Assembly: GCA_944388615.1 (NCBI GenBank)
Contig: CALXJL010000010.1
Location: 1-21,868, forward strand
Source of the DNA: an uncultured Clostridia bacterium
GTDB lineage: Bacteria > Bacillota > Clostridia > TANB77 > CAG-508
Direction of reading: 5' to 3'
DNA: 21,868 nucleotides
Position numbers and translations under genes: made by a program
Shown here: piece after piece, positions 1 to 7,107 of the stretch
How positions within the stretch are numbered: position 1 is the stretch's first letter
Layout of the letters: every line of letters begins with the position of its first letter
The notes under the pieces: model-generated
What the model saw: the letters and a program-made list of their open reading frames with translations, nothing else
Told to the model about the DNA's origin: nothing
Databases searched by the model: none

Positions 1-1061
1 GTTCAAATACAGCTTTGATGGATGATGCAGCAAATGTGGCTACAACTATTTCAACTATTGGTAGTTTTATTTATCTATTTATGTATTATAGAGTTAGAAG
101 AGAGGATTTTGCGAAAGAAAGAATAAAAACAAAAAATTATCAGTATAAAACAGCAAAACAAATTGCTAAAATGCTATTAGCAGTATCTATACCTTTAACA
201 ATTAGTGCAATATTAATGAATTTAAATAGAAATATAGATGCAACAACAGTGGTTAGATCTTTAAAAACATTTTTAACTGAAGAAGAGGCAACTGCTCAAT
301 ATGGTATATTGAGTGGAAAAGTAGATACATTAACAAATTTACCATTATCATTTAATATAGCTTTTGCTACAGCTCTAGTTCCTGCTATATCAGCAGCAAG
401 AGCAAAAAAAGACATGGGAACAGCAGTAAAAAGAACTAGATTTTCTTTAATGGTAACAATGGTTTTAGGCTTACCTTGTATGGTAGGAATGATAATTCTG
501 GCACAACCAATATTAAATTTATTATTCCCAAATGCAAATGCAGGAGCTACTATTTTACAGGTAAGTTCAATTGCTATAATATTTATGATGCTAGAACAAA
601 CTGTGAATGGAGCACTCCAAGGCTTGGGCAAAATAATGGTCCCTGCAGTAGCATTAACTATAGGAGTATTAACTAAGTTAATTTTAAATTTAATATTAGT
701 ACCAATACCACAAATAGGTGTAATAGGAGCTGCAATAGCAACAGGAGTATGTCATGCAATAGCATTTTTTATAGGTTTTAGAGTTTTGAATAATAGTATG
801 AGACTAAAATTAGATATTTCAAGATTTTTTGTAAAACCAGCATTTGCGGCTGCAATTATGGGAATAATATCATATGCATCATATATAATATTAGCAGGAA
901 TAATATCAGAAAAATTGGCTACAATAATAGCAATTTTAGTAGCAGTAGTGGTATATTTAGTAGTGGTAGTAATTTTCAAGATATTTACAAAAGAAGAGAT
1001 ATGTATGATTCCATATGGAACTAAAATATGTAAATTTCTAGAGAAAACAGTAATATATTAA
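1..1061 (+). CDS. SpoVB/MurJ-like polysaccharide flippase, 5'-truncated by the window
   Basis: This is the C-terminal part of a membrane flippase of the MOP/MATE superfamily, closest by eye to SpoVB-type polysaccharide biosynthesis proteins. Family members move lipid-linked cell-wall or spore-cortex precursors across the membrane. The open frame runs in from the left edge (codons in phase from base 3), so the TTG at 15 and ATG at 18 are internal. About 352 residues are visible, with roughly eight hydrophobic segments. The stretch YGILSGKVDTLTNLPLSFN followed by ALVPAISAARAKKDMG is typical of the family, as is the GALQGLGKIMVPA segment. The last segments (near FAAAIMGIISYASYIILAG and ATIIAILVAVVVYLVVVVIF) are very hydrophobic. 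hup lies 178 bases downstream, an order seen in clostridia. The exact lipid substrate cannot be told from sequence. Confidence 0.85.
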   Translation, partial: SNTALMDDAANVATTISTIGSFIYLFMYYRVRREDFAKERIKTKNYQYKTAKQIAKMLLAVSIPLTISAILMNLNRNIDATTVVRSLKTFLTEEEATAQYGILSGKVDTLTNLPLSFNIAFATALVPAISAARAKKDMGTAVKRTRFSLMVTMVLGLPCMVGMIILAQPILNLLFPNANAGATILQVSSIAIIFMMLEQTVNGALQGLGKIMVPAVALTIGVLTKLILNLILVPIPQIGVIGAAIATGVCHAIAFFIGFRVLNNSMRLKLDISRFFVKPAFAAAIMGIISYASYIILAGIISEKLATIIAILVAVVVYLVVVVIFKIFTKEEICMIPYGTKICKFLEKTVIY

Positions 1062-1225
1062 AAAAAAAATTTCACAAAAAGAATGTTATTTTTTCATAAA
1101 AAAATGGTGAATCTTACAGACAAAAAGGTTTCAACAAAAAAATCAATAAAAAAAGAAGGATTTTGTATAAGTTTGGCGAATAATGTTAATAGTAGATAAA
1201 AAAGGAATCTACATACAATCTTATA

Positions 1226-1230
1226 GGAGG
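1226..1230 (+). promoter_or_regulatory. Ribosome binding site of hup
   Basis: GGAGG lies nine bases before the ATG at 1240 and sets the start of hup. I see no convincing sigma-A promoter pair in the AT-rich 1062-1239 gap. Confidence 0.8.
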
Positions 1231-1239
1231 TAATAAATC

Positions 1240-1518
1240 ATGAACAAATCAGATTTAATAGCAGCAATCGCAGCTAAAACAGGAGAAACAAAAAAGAATG
1301 CAGAAGCAACAGTTAATGCATTTGTTGAAGTTGTAACTGAAGCTCTAGTAGAAGGAGATAAAGTACAACTAGTTGGATTTGGATCTTTCGAAGTAAGAAA
1401 AAGAGCAGCTAGAAAAGGTAGAAATCCACAAACTAAAGAAGAAATCAAAATACCTGCATCAAAAGCACCAGTATTTAAAGCTGGAAAAGCACTAAAAGAT
1501 TTAGTAAATAAAAAATAA
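1240..1518 (+). CDS. hup: HU-type DNA-binding protein
   Basis: This encodes a 92-residue HU/IHF-family nucleoid protein, which binds and bends DNA non-specifically as a dimer. The sequence is a full-length family match: the N-terminal helical dimerisation part NKSDLIAAIAAKTGETKK, then VQLVGFGSFEVRKRAARKGR, the DNA-gripping arm RNPQTKEEIKIPASKAPVFKAG, and a C-terminal helix ending in lysines. The length is normal. The start is fixed by GGAGG at 1226-1230. A strong hairpin follows at 1552-1606, so hup is probably transcribed alone or ends the upstream unit. Confidence 0.97.
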   Translation: MNKSDLIAAIAAKTGETKKNAEATVNAFVEVVTEALVEGDKVQLVGFGSFEVRKRAARKGRNPQTKEEIKIPASKAPVFKAGKALKDLVNKK

Positions 1519-1551
1519 TTGAAATTTATATAAAAAAATATGAATTCATAT

Positions 1552-1606
1552 AAAGAAGACCTTATAAAAGTATATTTTAGTAATGTATTTTTATAAGGTC
1601 TTCTTT
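1552..1606 (+). terminator. Terminator hairpin after hup
   Basis: A perfect 18-bp inverted repeat (1552-1569 with 1589-1606) encloses a 19-base loop. The right arm ends in TTCTTT, giving a U-rich 3' side, but there is no long T run beyond the stem. It lies 33 bases after the hup stop and just upstream of the adhE promoter, so it probably insulates adhE from hup. Confidence 0.75.
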
Positions 1607-1642
1607 GTATTGAGAGGGAAGAAAAATTTCATTCTAAAGTTA

Positions 1643-1670
1643 TTGACTTTTATTGTATATATAATATAAT
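1643..1670 (+). promoter_or_regulatory. Predicted sigma-A promoter of adhE
   Basis: TTGACT (-35, 1643-1648), a 16-base spacer and TATAAT (-10, 1665-1670). A second overlapping TATAAT sits at 1660-1665. The adhE start codon is about 50 bases downstream. I saw no clear Rex-type operator. Confidence 0.65.
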
Positions 1671-1722
1671 TAAAGCATAAAATAAGGATAAAATATAAGG
1701 ATCAAAGGAGGACTGGATTTAA

Positions 1723-4339
1723 ATGGCAGAATATAGTGAAGAAGAAAAGTTAAAAGTGCAAGGAATGATTGACGATCTTGTAGAAAAAGCAAAAATAGCA
1801 TCTGAAGAATTTAAAAAACTTGATCAAGAACAAGTAAATAATATAATAAAGGCAATGTCAATGGCAGGATTGGAACATCATATGGAACTTGCAAAATTAG
1901 CTGTTGAAGAAACTCGGAAGAGGCATATATGAAGATAAAATAACTAAAAATATGTTTGCTACAGAATATATTTATCACAGTATAAAATATGATAAAACGG
2001 TAGGAATAATAGATGAAAATGAGGAAGAAGGTTATGTTCAAATAGCAGAACCAATTGGAATAATTGCAGGAGTAACACCTGTAACAAACCCTACATCTAC
2101 AACAATGTTTAAATCAATTATTTCTGCTAAAACAAGAAATGTTATAATATTTGGATTTCATCCATCTGCACAAAAATGTAGTGTTGCTGCAGCAAAGATT
2201 GTAAGAGATGCAGCTGTAAAAGCAGGAGCACCAGAAAATTGTATATTGTGGATAGAAGAACCATCTATTTTAGCGACCACTTTATTAATGAATCATCCAG
2301 GTGTAAATCTAATTTTAGCAACAGGTGGAACAGGTATGGTTAAAGCTGCATATTCATGTGGTAAACCAGCACTAGGTGTTGGACCAGGAAATGTACCTTG
2401 TTATATAGATAAAACTGCAAAATTAAAAACATCTGTAAATGATTTAGTATTATCAAAATCTTTTGATAATGGAATGATTTGCGCTTCAGAGCAATCTGTA
2501 ATAGTGGATAAGGAAATACATGAAGAATTTGAGAAATTAATGAAAGAAGCTGGATGTTACTTCTTAAATGAAGATGAAACAAATAGACTTCGTGAAAGCA
2601 TGTTTATAAAGGAAAAAGGGTGTGCACTTAATGCAGATATTGTAGGACAATCTCCAAGGAAAATAGCAGCAAAAGCGGGAATAGATGTACCAGAAAATAC
2701 TAAAGTATTAGTGTTGCATGAGAATGGAGTTGGAATAGAATATCCATTTTCAAAGGAAAAATTAAGTCCAGTACTTACTTATTATGTAGTAAATAATAGT
2801 GATGAAGGAATTGAATTAGCAGAAAAATTAATAGAATTTGGAGGGCTTGGACATTCTGCAGTTATTCATTCAGAAGATAAGGAAACAATACTTAAATTTT
2901 CAGAAACTGTAAAGGCAGGAAGAATTATTGTAAACTCACCATCAACTCATGGTGCAATAGGAGATATATATAATACAAATGTACCATCACTTACATTAGG
3001 ATGTGGAACATTTGGAGGAAATTCAACAACATCCAATGTATCAAGTGTAAATTTAATAAATATAAAAAGAGTTGCGAAAAGGAGAGTTAATATGCAATGG
3101 TTTAAAATTCCAGAAAAAATTTATTTTGAAGCAGGTTCAATTGGTTATTTAGAAAAAATGCCAGATATCACAAGAGCATTTATAGTAACAGATCCTTCAA
3201 TGGTTAAATTAGGTTATGTAGATAAAATTTTATATCATTTAAGAAATAGAAATGAATATGTTCATTCTGAAATATTTTCAGAAGTAGAACCAGATCCATC
3301 ATTTGAAACTATAAAAAAGGGTGTAAGAATGATGAATGAATTTAATCCAGATGTTATAATAGCTATTGGTGGTGGAAGTCCAATAGATGCTGCAAAAGGT
3401 ATGTGGTTATTTTATGAGCATCCAGATGCAGATGTAGAGGGATTAAAATTGAAATTTATGGATATAAGAAAACGTACCTATAAATTTCCTAAGTTAGGAC
3501 AAAAGGCAAAAATGGTAGCAATACCAACAACTTCAGGAACTGGTTCAGAAGTTACATCTTTTGCAGTAATTTCTGATAAAGAGAAAAATAAGAAATACCC
3601 ATTAGCTGATTATGAATTAACACCAGATGTTGCAATAGTGGATCCAGATTTAGTAATGACTCTTCCAAAGAGTGTTACTGCAGATACAGGTATAGATGTA
3701 TTGACACATGCTCTAGAGGCTTATGTTTCTAATATGGCATCTGATTATACAGATGGTTTAGCAGAAAAAGCTATAGAATTAGTATTTAAGAACTTGAGAG
3801 AAGCATTCAATAATGGAAGTAATAGTTATGCTAGAGAAAAAATGCATAATGCAAGTTGTATAGCAGGTATGGCATTTACAAATGCATTTTTAGGAGTATG
3901 TCATTCAATGGCACATAAATTAGGTGCAGAATTTCATTTACCTCATGGTAGATTAAATGCAATATTATTACCATATGTAATAAAATATAATGGAACAAAA
4001 CCAACAAAATTCGTTTCTTTCCCTAAATATGAATATTTTATAGCAGATCAAAAATATGCTGAGATATCAAAAAGAATGGGATTTGCTTCATCAACAGTAG
4101 AAGAAGGGGTTGATTCTTTAGTAAAAGAAGTTCAAAAATTAAATGAAGAAGTTGGAATTCCAAAATCATTGCAAGAAGCTGGAGTAGATGAACAAGAATT
4201 TTTAGCAAAAGTAGATATGTTAGCAGATAGAGCTTTTGAAGATCAATGTACAACAGCAAATCCAAGATTACCATTAGTAACAGAATTAAAACAAATATTA
4301 TTAGATGCATATTATGGTAATGAGGTAAAAGGATTTTAG
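1723..4339 (+). CDS. adhE: Bifunctional acetaldehyde-CoA/alcohol dehydrogenase, read through a +1 frameshift at 1915
   Basis: AdhE reduces acetyl-CoA to acetaldehyde and then to ethanol with two NADH, and usually assembles into spirosomes. If C1915 is skipped (1723-1914 joined to 1916-4339) the product is 871 residues, the normal length. The N-terminal aldehyde dehydrogenase half has the catalytic Cys in GMICASEQ (about residue 253) and GGTGMV near 201. The C-terminal iron-alcohol dehydrogenase half has GGGSPID near 549 and likely metal ligands Asp658, His662, His727 and His741, in line with E. coli AdhE. Frame 1 ends at TGA 1930. The second frame opens without a ribosome binding site. The protein crosses the junction at EET-GRGIYEDK, a conserved AdhE stretch, so only one base is extra. 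AAAGGAGG at 1704-1711 sets the start. No other lesion is seen, which argues against decay. Confidence 0.93.
1912..1918 (+). other. +1 frameshift site in adhE: ACT CGG A
   Basis: In the upstream frame the codons are GAA ACT CGG AAG, with a TGA four codons after CGG. Dropping C1915 gives GAA ACT GGA AGA GGC, which is the conserved Glu-Thr-Gly-Arg-Gly. There is no homopolymer here, no Shine-Dalgarno-like stimulator just upstream and no evident downstream hairpin. The same T-CGG-A layout occurs at the murD2 frameshift (7961-7967). Confidence 0.85.
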
Positions 4340-4354
4340 TAAAAGAATTTTTTA

Positions 4355-4371
4355 TATAAGTTAAACTTATA
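4355..4371. promoter_or_regulatory. 17-base palindrome after adhE
   Basis: TATAAGTT-A-AACTTATA is a perfect palindrome around one central base. It could be an operator or part of the pfkA leader. No function is assigned. Confidence 0.35.
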
Positions 4372-4375
4372 CAAT

Positions 4376-4426
4376 TTAGACTCTAGCATCTTACCAAATT
4401 TATTTGAGTTAGAGGCTAGAGTTTAA
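4376..4426 (+). terminator. Hairpin between adhE and pfkA
   Basis: TTAGACTCTAGC (4376-4387) pairs with GCTAGAGTTTAA (4415-4426) over 12 bp with one G-U pair, enclosing a 27-base loop. CTCTA in the left arm could instead pair with TAGAG at about 4410-4414, so two folds exclude each other. There is no T run, and the structure ends 11 bases before the pfkA ribosome binding site. It may end or attenuate adhE transcripts, or act as a pfkA leader. Confidence 0.5.
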
Positions 4427-4449
4427 TATGATTTATGGGAGGTAAAAAT

Positions 4450-5586
4450 ATGATAAAAAAAGTAGCGATTTTGGCTAATGGAGGAGATGTATCTGGATTT
4501 AATGCTGTTATTAGAGCTATTGTAAAAACAGCAGAACATAATGGTGTGGAATGTTATGGCTTTATAGATGGTTATAGAGGAATGTTAAAAAACGAATTTG
4601 TTAAATTAACAAGTGGAAATTCTGCATCTGGAATACTACACAAAGGAGGTTCTATAATAGGTTCATCAACAAATGCAAATGTATTTAAATATCCGGTAGA
4701 AGAAAATGGACAAACTGTTTATAAAGATTTATCACAAGTTTGTATAGATAATGTTAGAAATGATGGTTTTGACTGTATATTTACATTGGGAGGAGATAGT
4801 ACACAAAAATCAGCAAGGGATTTTGCAGTAAGAGGATTAAATGTAATAGGTGTACCAAAAACAATAGATAATGATGTAGCATGTACAGAAATTACATTTG
4901 GATATAATACAGCTGTATCTGTAGCATCAGAAGCTTTGGATAGATTACATTCAACAGCTGAAACACACCATAGAATAATGGTCTTAGAAGTTATGGGCAG
5001 ATATGCAGGATGGATAGCATTAGAATCAGGAATTTCGGGAGGTGCAGATGTAATACTTATTCCAGAGATTCCATATGATATTGAAAAAGCCGCAGATGCG
5101 ATAAGAAAAAGAGCAGAAATGGGTAAAAAATTTAGTATAGTTGTAGTGGCAGAGGGTGCATACCCAAAAGGAGGAAAAGTTTCTGTAGCAAATGAAAGAA
5201 GCGGAGGAGAAGGCGTTATTAATGAACAATTAGGTGGAGCAGGACAAATAGTAGCAAAACAATTACAAGAATTAACAGGATTAACAACACGTTGTACTGT
5301 TTTAGGATATATGCAAAGAGGAGGAACACCAACAGCATTTGATAGAGTGCTTTCAACTAAATATGGTGCAAAAGCAATGGAATTAGCATTAGAGGGTAAA
5401 TTTAATGTGTTAACAGTTATAAAAAACGGAAAATTAGATTATGTACCATTAGAAGAGGTTGTAGGAGATAATAAAGAAATAGGTGCAGTTCAAGGAGGAA
5501 CAAGCCAGAGCAATGTTAGATATGTTACTATGGATAATGATTTAATGAAAACAGCAAGAAATATAGGAATTTCATTTGGAGATTGA
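4450..5586 (+). CDS. pfkA: 6-phosphofructokinase (phosphoryl donor uncertain)
   Basis: This enzyme phosphorylates fructose 6-phosphate to fructose 1,6-bisphosphate in glycolysis, in the cytoplasm. Family motifs include ILANGGDVSGFNAVIR at the start, GGDST (residues 114-118), the catalytic PKTIDND (136-142) and VMGRYAGW (near 181). In E. coli ATP-PfkA the GGDG and PGTIDND positions carry Gly. Here the first is Ser and the second is Lys. Lys at the second site is typical of pyrophosphate-dependent or mixed-type enzymes, and Ser at the first is unusual, so the donor cannot be decided. The ATG at 4450 is chosen because GGGAGG (4437-4442) is well placed for it, whereas the in-frame ATG at 4435 overlaps that site. 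The product has 378 residues. Confidence 0.92.
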   Translation: MIKKVAILANGGDVSGFNAVIRAIVKTAEHNGVECYGFIDGYRGMLKNEFVKLTSGNSASGILHKGGSIIGSSTNANVFKYPVEENGQTVYKDLSQVCIDNVRNDGFDCIFTLGGDSTQKSARDFAVRGLNVIGVPKTIDNDVACTEITFGYNTAVSVASEALDRLHSTAETHHRIMVLEVMGRYAGWIALESGISGGADVILIPEIPYDIEKAADAIRKRAEMGKKFSIVVVAEGAYPKGGKVSVANERSGGEGVINEQLGGAGQIVAKQLQELTGLTTRCTVLGYMQRGGTPTAFDRVLSTKYGAKAMELALEGKFNVLTVIKNGKLDYVPLEEVVGDNKEIGAVQGGTSQSNVRYVTMDNDLMKTARNIGISFGD

Positions 5587-5612
5587 AGTTTAGGTAAGCT
5601 ACCTAAACTTCA
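5584..5612. repeat. Hairpin at the pfkA stop codon
   Basis: TGAAGTTTAGGT (5584-5595) and ACCTAAACTTCA (5601-5612) form a perfect 12-bp stem with a 5-base loop, starting on the pfkA stop codon. No T run follows, so it is not a classical terminator. The arm resembles GAACTTTAGGG of the hairpins at 5681-5707 and 15320-15346, and may belong to the same dispersed family. Confidence 0.6.
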
Positions 5613-5680
5613 AAAATGATAGAGAGATTTGTATCAAAAAAAATTAACAAGGAATACTAATAATAGTAAGGAAAAGATAT

Positions 5681-5707
5681 GAACTTTAAGGAACGTCCCT
5701 AAAGTTC
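5681..5707. repeat. Dispersed hairpin repeat, copy A (murL leader)
   Basis: GAACTTTAAGG (5681-5691), AACGT, then CCCTAAAGTTC (5697-5707) forms an 11-bp stem with one mismatch. It ends three bases before the murL ribosome binding site (AAAGGA, 5710-5715). It differs from copy C (15320-15346) at only three of 27 positions and shares its left arm exactly with the murD2 terminator (8442-8452). With no T run it does not look like a terminator here. Confidence 0.7.
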
Positions 5708-5724
5708 AGAAAGGACAAATTAGA

Positions 5725-7107
5725 ATGGATAAATCATTAGAATTCAAACAATATAGAGAAAAATATAAAGAATTTTATTATAATAAATATATAATTAGAG
5801 ATGACAATGAGGCAATATATTTAGAATATGAATTTGAGATACCAGGACTTATAAAATTTAATCCGAATTTAAAAATATTAAAAAAAGAATTTAAAATAAA
5901 AACATTGGATAGTGAATTTGTAAAAAACATGGTATTTCATATAGGTCTTATTGAGCTTATTAGTTATTGGAAATGCACTTGTTCTCCCAAAGTGATAATA
6001 AAATGCGGATATTTAAACAAAGATCAAATTGATTGGTGGAAAAAACTATATTTTTATGGATTAGGAGAATTATTTTTTACAAATAATATAGAAACAAATA
6101 TAAAAGATTTTATGAATATAGAATGTTTAAATCAAGAAAGTGAAATAAAATATGATAATATAGCAGATAAATCTGATGGATATATAGTTCCAATAGGAGG
6201 GGGAAAGGATTCTGTTGTAACACTTGAAACCTTACCAATAAATAAACAAACAGATTATTGTTTAATAATTAATCCAAAAGAGGTAACGCTTAAGTGTGCT
6301 CAAATAGCAGGATTTTCAAGTGATAATATAATAGAAGTTTATAGAACTATAGATAAAAAAATAATAGATCTTAATAATAAAGGTTTTATTAATGGGCATA
6401 CACCTTTTTCTACTATGTTAGCATTTGTGTCTTATTTTATAGCATATTTATTATCAAAAAAATATATTGCATTATCAAATGAAAATAGTGCAAATGAATC
6501 AAATGTAATAGGAAAGAAAATAAATCATCAATATTCAAAAAGTTTCGAATTTGAATGTGATTTTATAGATTATACAAATAAATATTTAAAAGCACCAGTT
6601 AAATACTTTAGTTTTTTAAGACCTTTAAATGAATTGCAAATAGCAAAAATATTTTCAAAACATGAAAAATATCACCAAGTATTCAAAAGTTGCAATGTGG
6701 GTAGCAAACAAACTCCGTGGAAATGGTGTTGTAATTGTGCGAAATGCCTATTTGCATATATAATACTTAGTCCATATTTGTATAAGCAAAAATTAATTCA
6801 AATTTTTGGAGAGGATATGTTTGAAAATAAGAACTTATTACCAATATTTTTAGAATTAACAGGAAATGCTAGAGTAAAACCTTTTGATTGTGTAGGTACA
6901 TTTGAAGAGGTTAATTATGCAATAAGTTTAACAATAGATAGAATAGAAAAATCTAATGAAAAATTACCATATCTACTAGAATATTATAAAAATAATTATG
7001 GATTAGTAGATTTGAAAAATGATATTACAAAAAGATATAATAATGAAAATAATTTAACTGAAGAACAAAACGCTATATTGAGAAAAGAGGTATTTTTCAA
7101 TGATTAA
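5725..7107 (+). CDS. murL: Probable UDP-MurNAc-L-Ala-L-Glu epimerase
   Basis: I recognise this as the MurL family, first shown in Xanthomonas oryzae. MurL uses ATP to epimerise the terminal L-Glu of UDP-MurNAc-L-Ala-L-Glu to D-Glu, giving AMP and PPi, so D-Glu enters peptidoglycan without glutamate racemase. Visible features are VPIGGGKDSVVTLE (GGGKDS at 158-163, the nucleotide-binding loop of the ATP-pyrophosphatase/HUP type), GHTPFST (224-230), SNENSANESN (251-260), a Cys cluster WCCNCAKC (334-341) and KPFDCVGT (385-392). The length is 460 residues. The start has AAAGGA nine bases upstream. It overlaps murD2 by 8 bases, and that pairing is the strongest support for the call. The assignment rests on remembered family motifs, not on a search. 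Confidence 0.8.
   Translation: MDKSLEFKQYREKYKEFYYNKYIIRDDNEAIYLEYEFEIPGLIKFNPNLKILKKEFKIKTLDSEFVKNMVFHIGLIELISYWKCTCSPKVIIKCGYLNKDQIDWWKKLYFYGLGELFFTNNIETNIKDFMNIECLNQESEIKYDNIADKSDGYIVPIGGGKDSVVTLETLPINKQTDYCLIINPKEVTLKCAQIAGFSSDNIIEVYRTIDKKIIDLNNKGFINGHTPFSTMLAFVSYFIAYLLSKKYIALSNENSANESNVIGKKINHQYSKSFEFECDFIDYTNKYLKAPVKYFSFLRPLNELQIAKIFSKHEKYHQVFKSCNVGSKQTPWKWCCNCAKCLFAYIILSPYLYKQKLIQIFGEDMFENKNLLPIFLELTGNARVKPFDCVGTFEEVNYAISLTIDRIEKSNEKLPYLLEYYKNNYGLVDLKNDITKRYNNENNLTEEQNAILRKEVFFND

Noticed and set aside
1062..1239. Small RNA or riboswitch between the flippase gene and hup
   Set aside because: The stretch is A/T-rich without a stable stem or a recognisable conserved core.
1880..1960. 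prfB-like stimulatory signals (internal Shine-Dalgarno, downstream hairpin) around the adhE shift
   Set aside because: None could be seen here or at 7930-8010, so the codon itself is the only common signal.
1904..4339. AdhE C-terminal part as a separate gene starting at TTG 1904
   Set aside because: It has no ribosome binding site, starts in the middle of a conserved domain and continues the upstream frame exactly after one skipped base.
4435..4449. Upstream ATG 4435 as the pfkA start
   Set aside because: It overlaps the GGGAGG that serves ATG 4450, and would add five residues not seen in the family.
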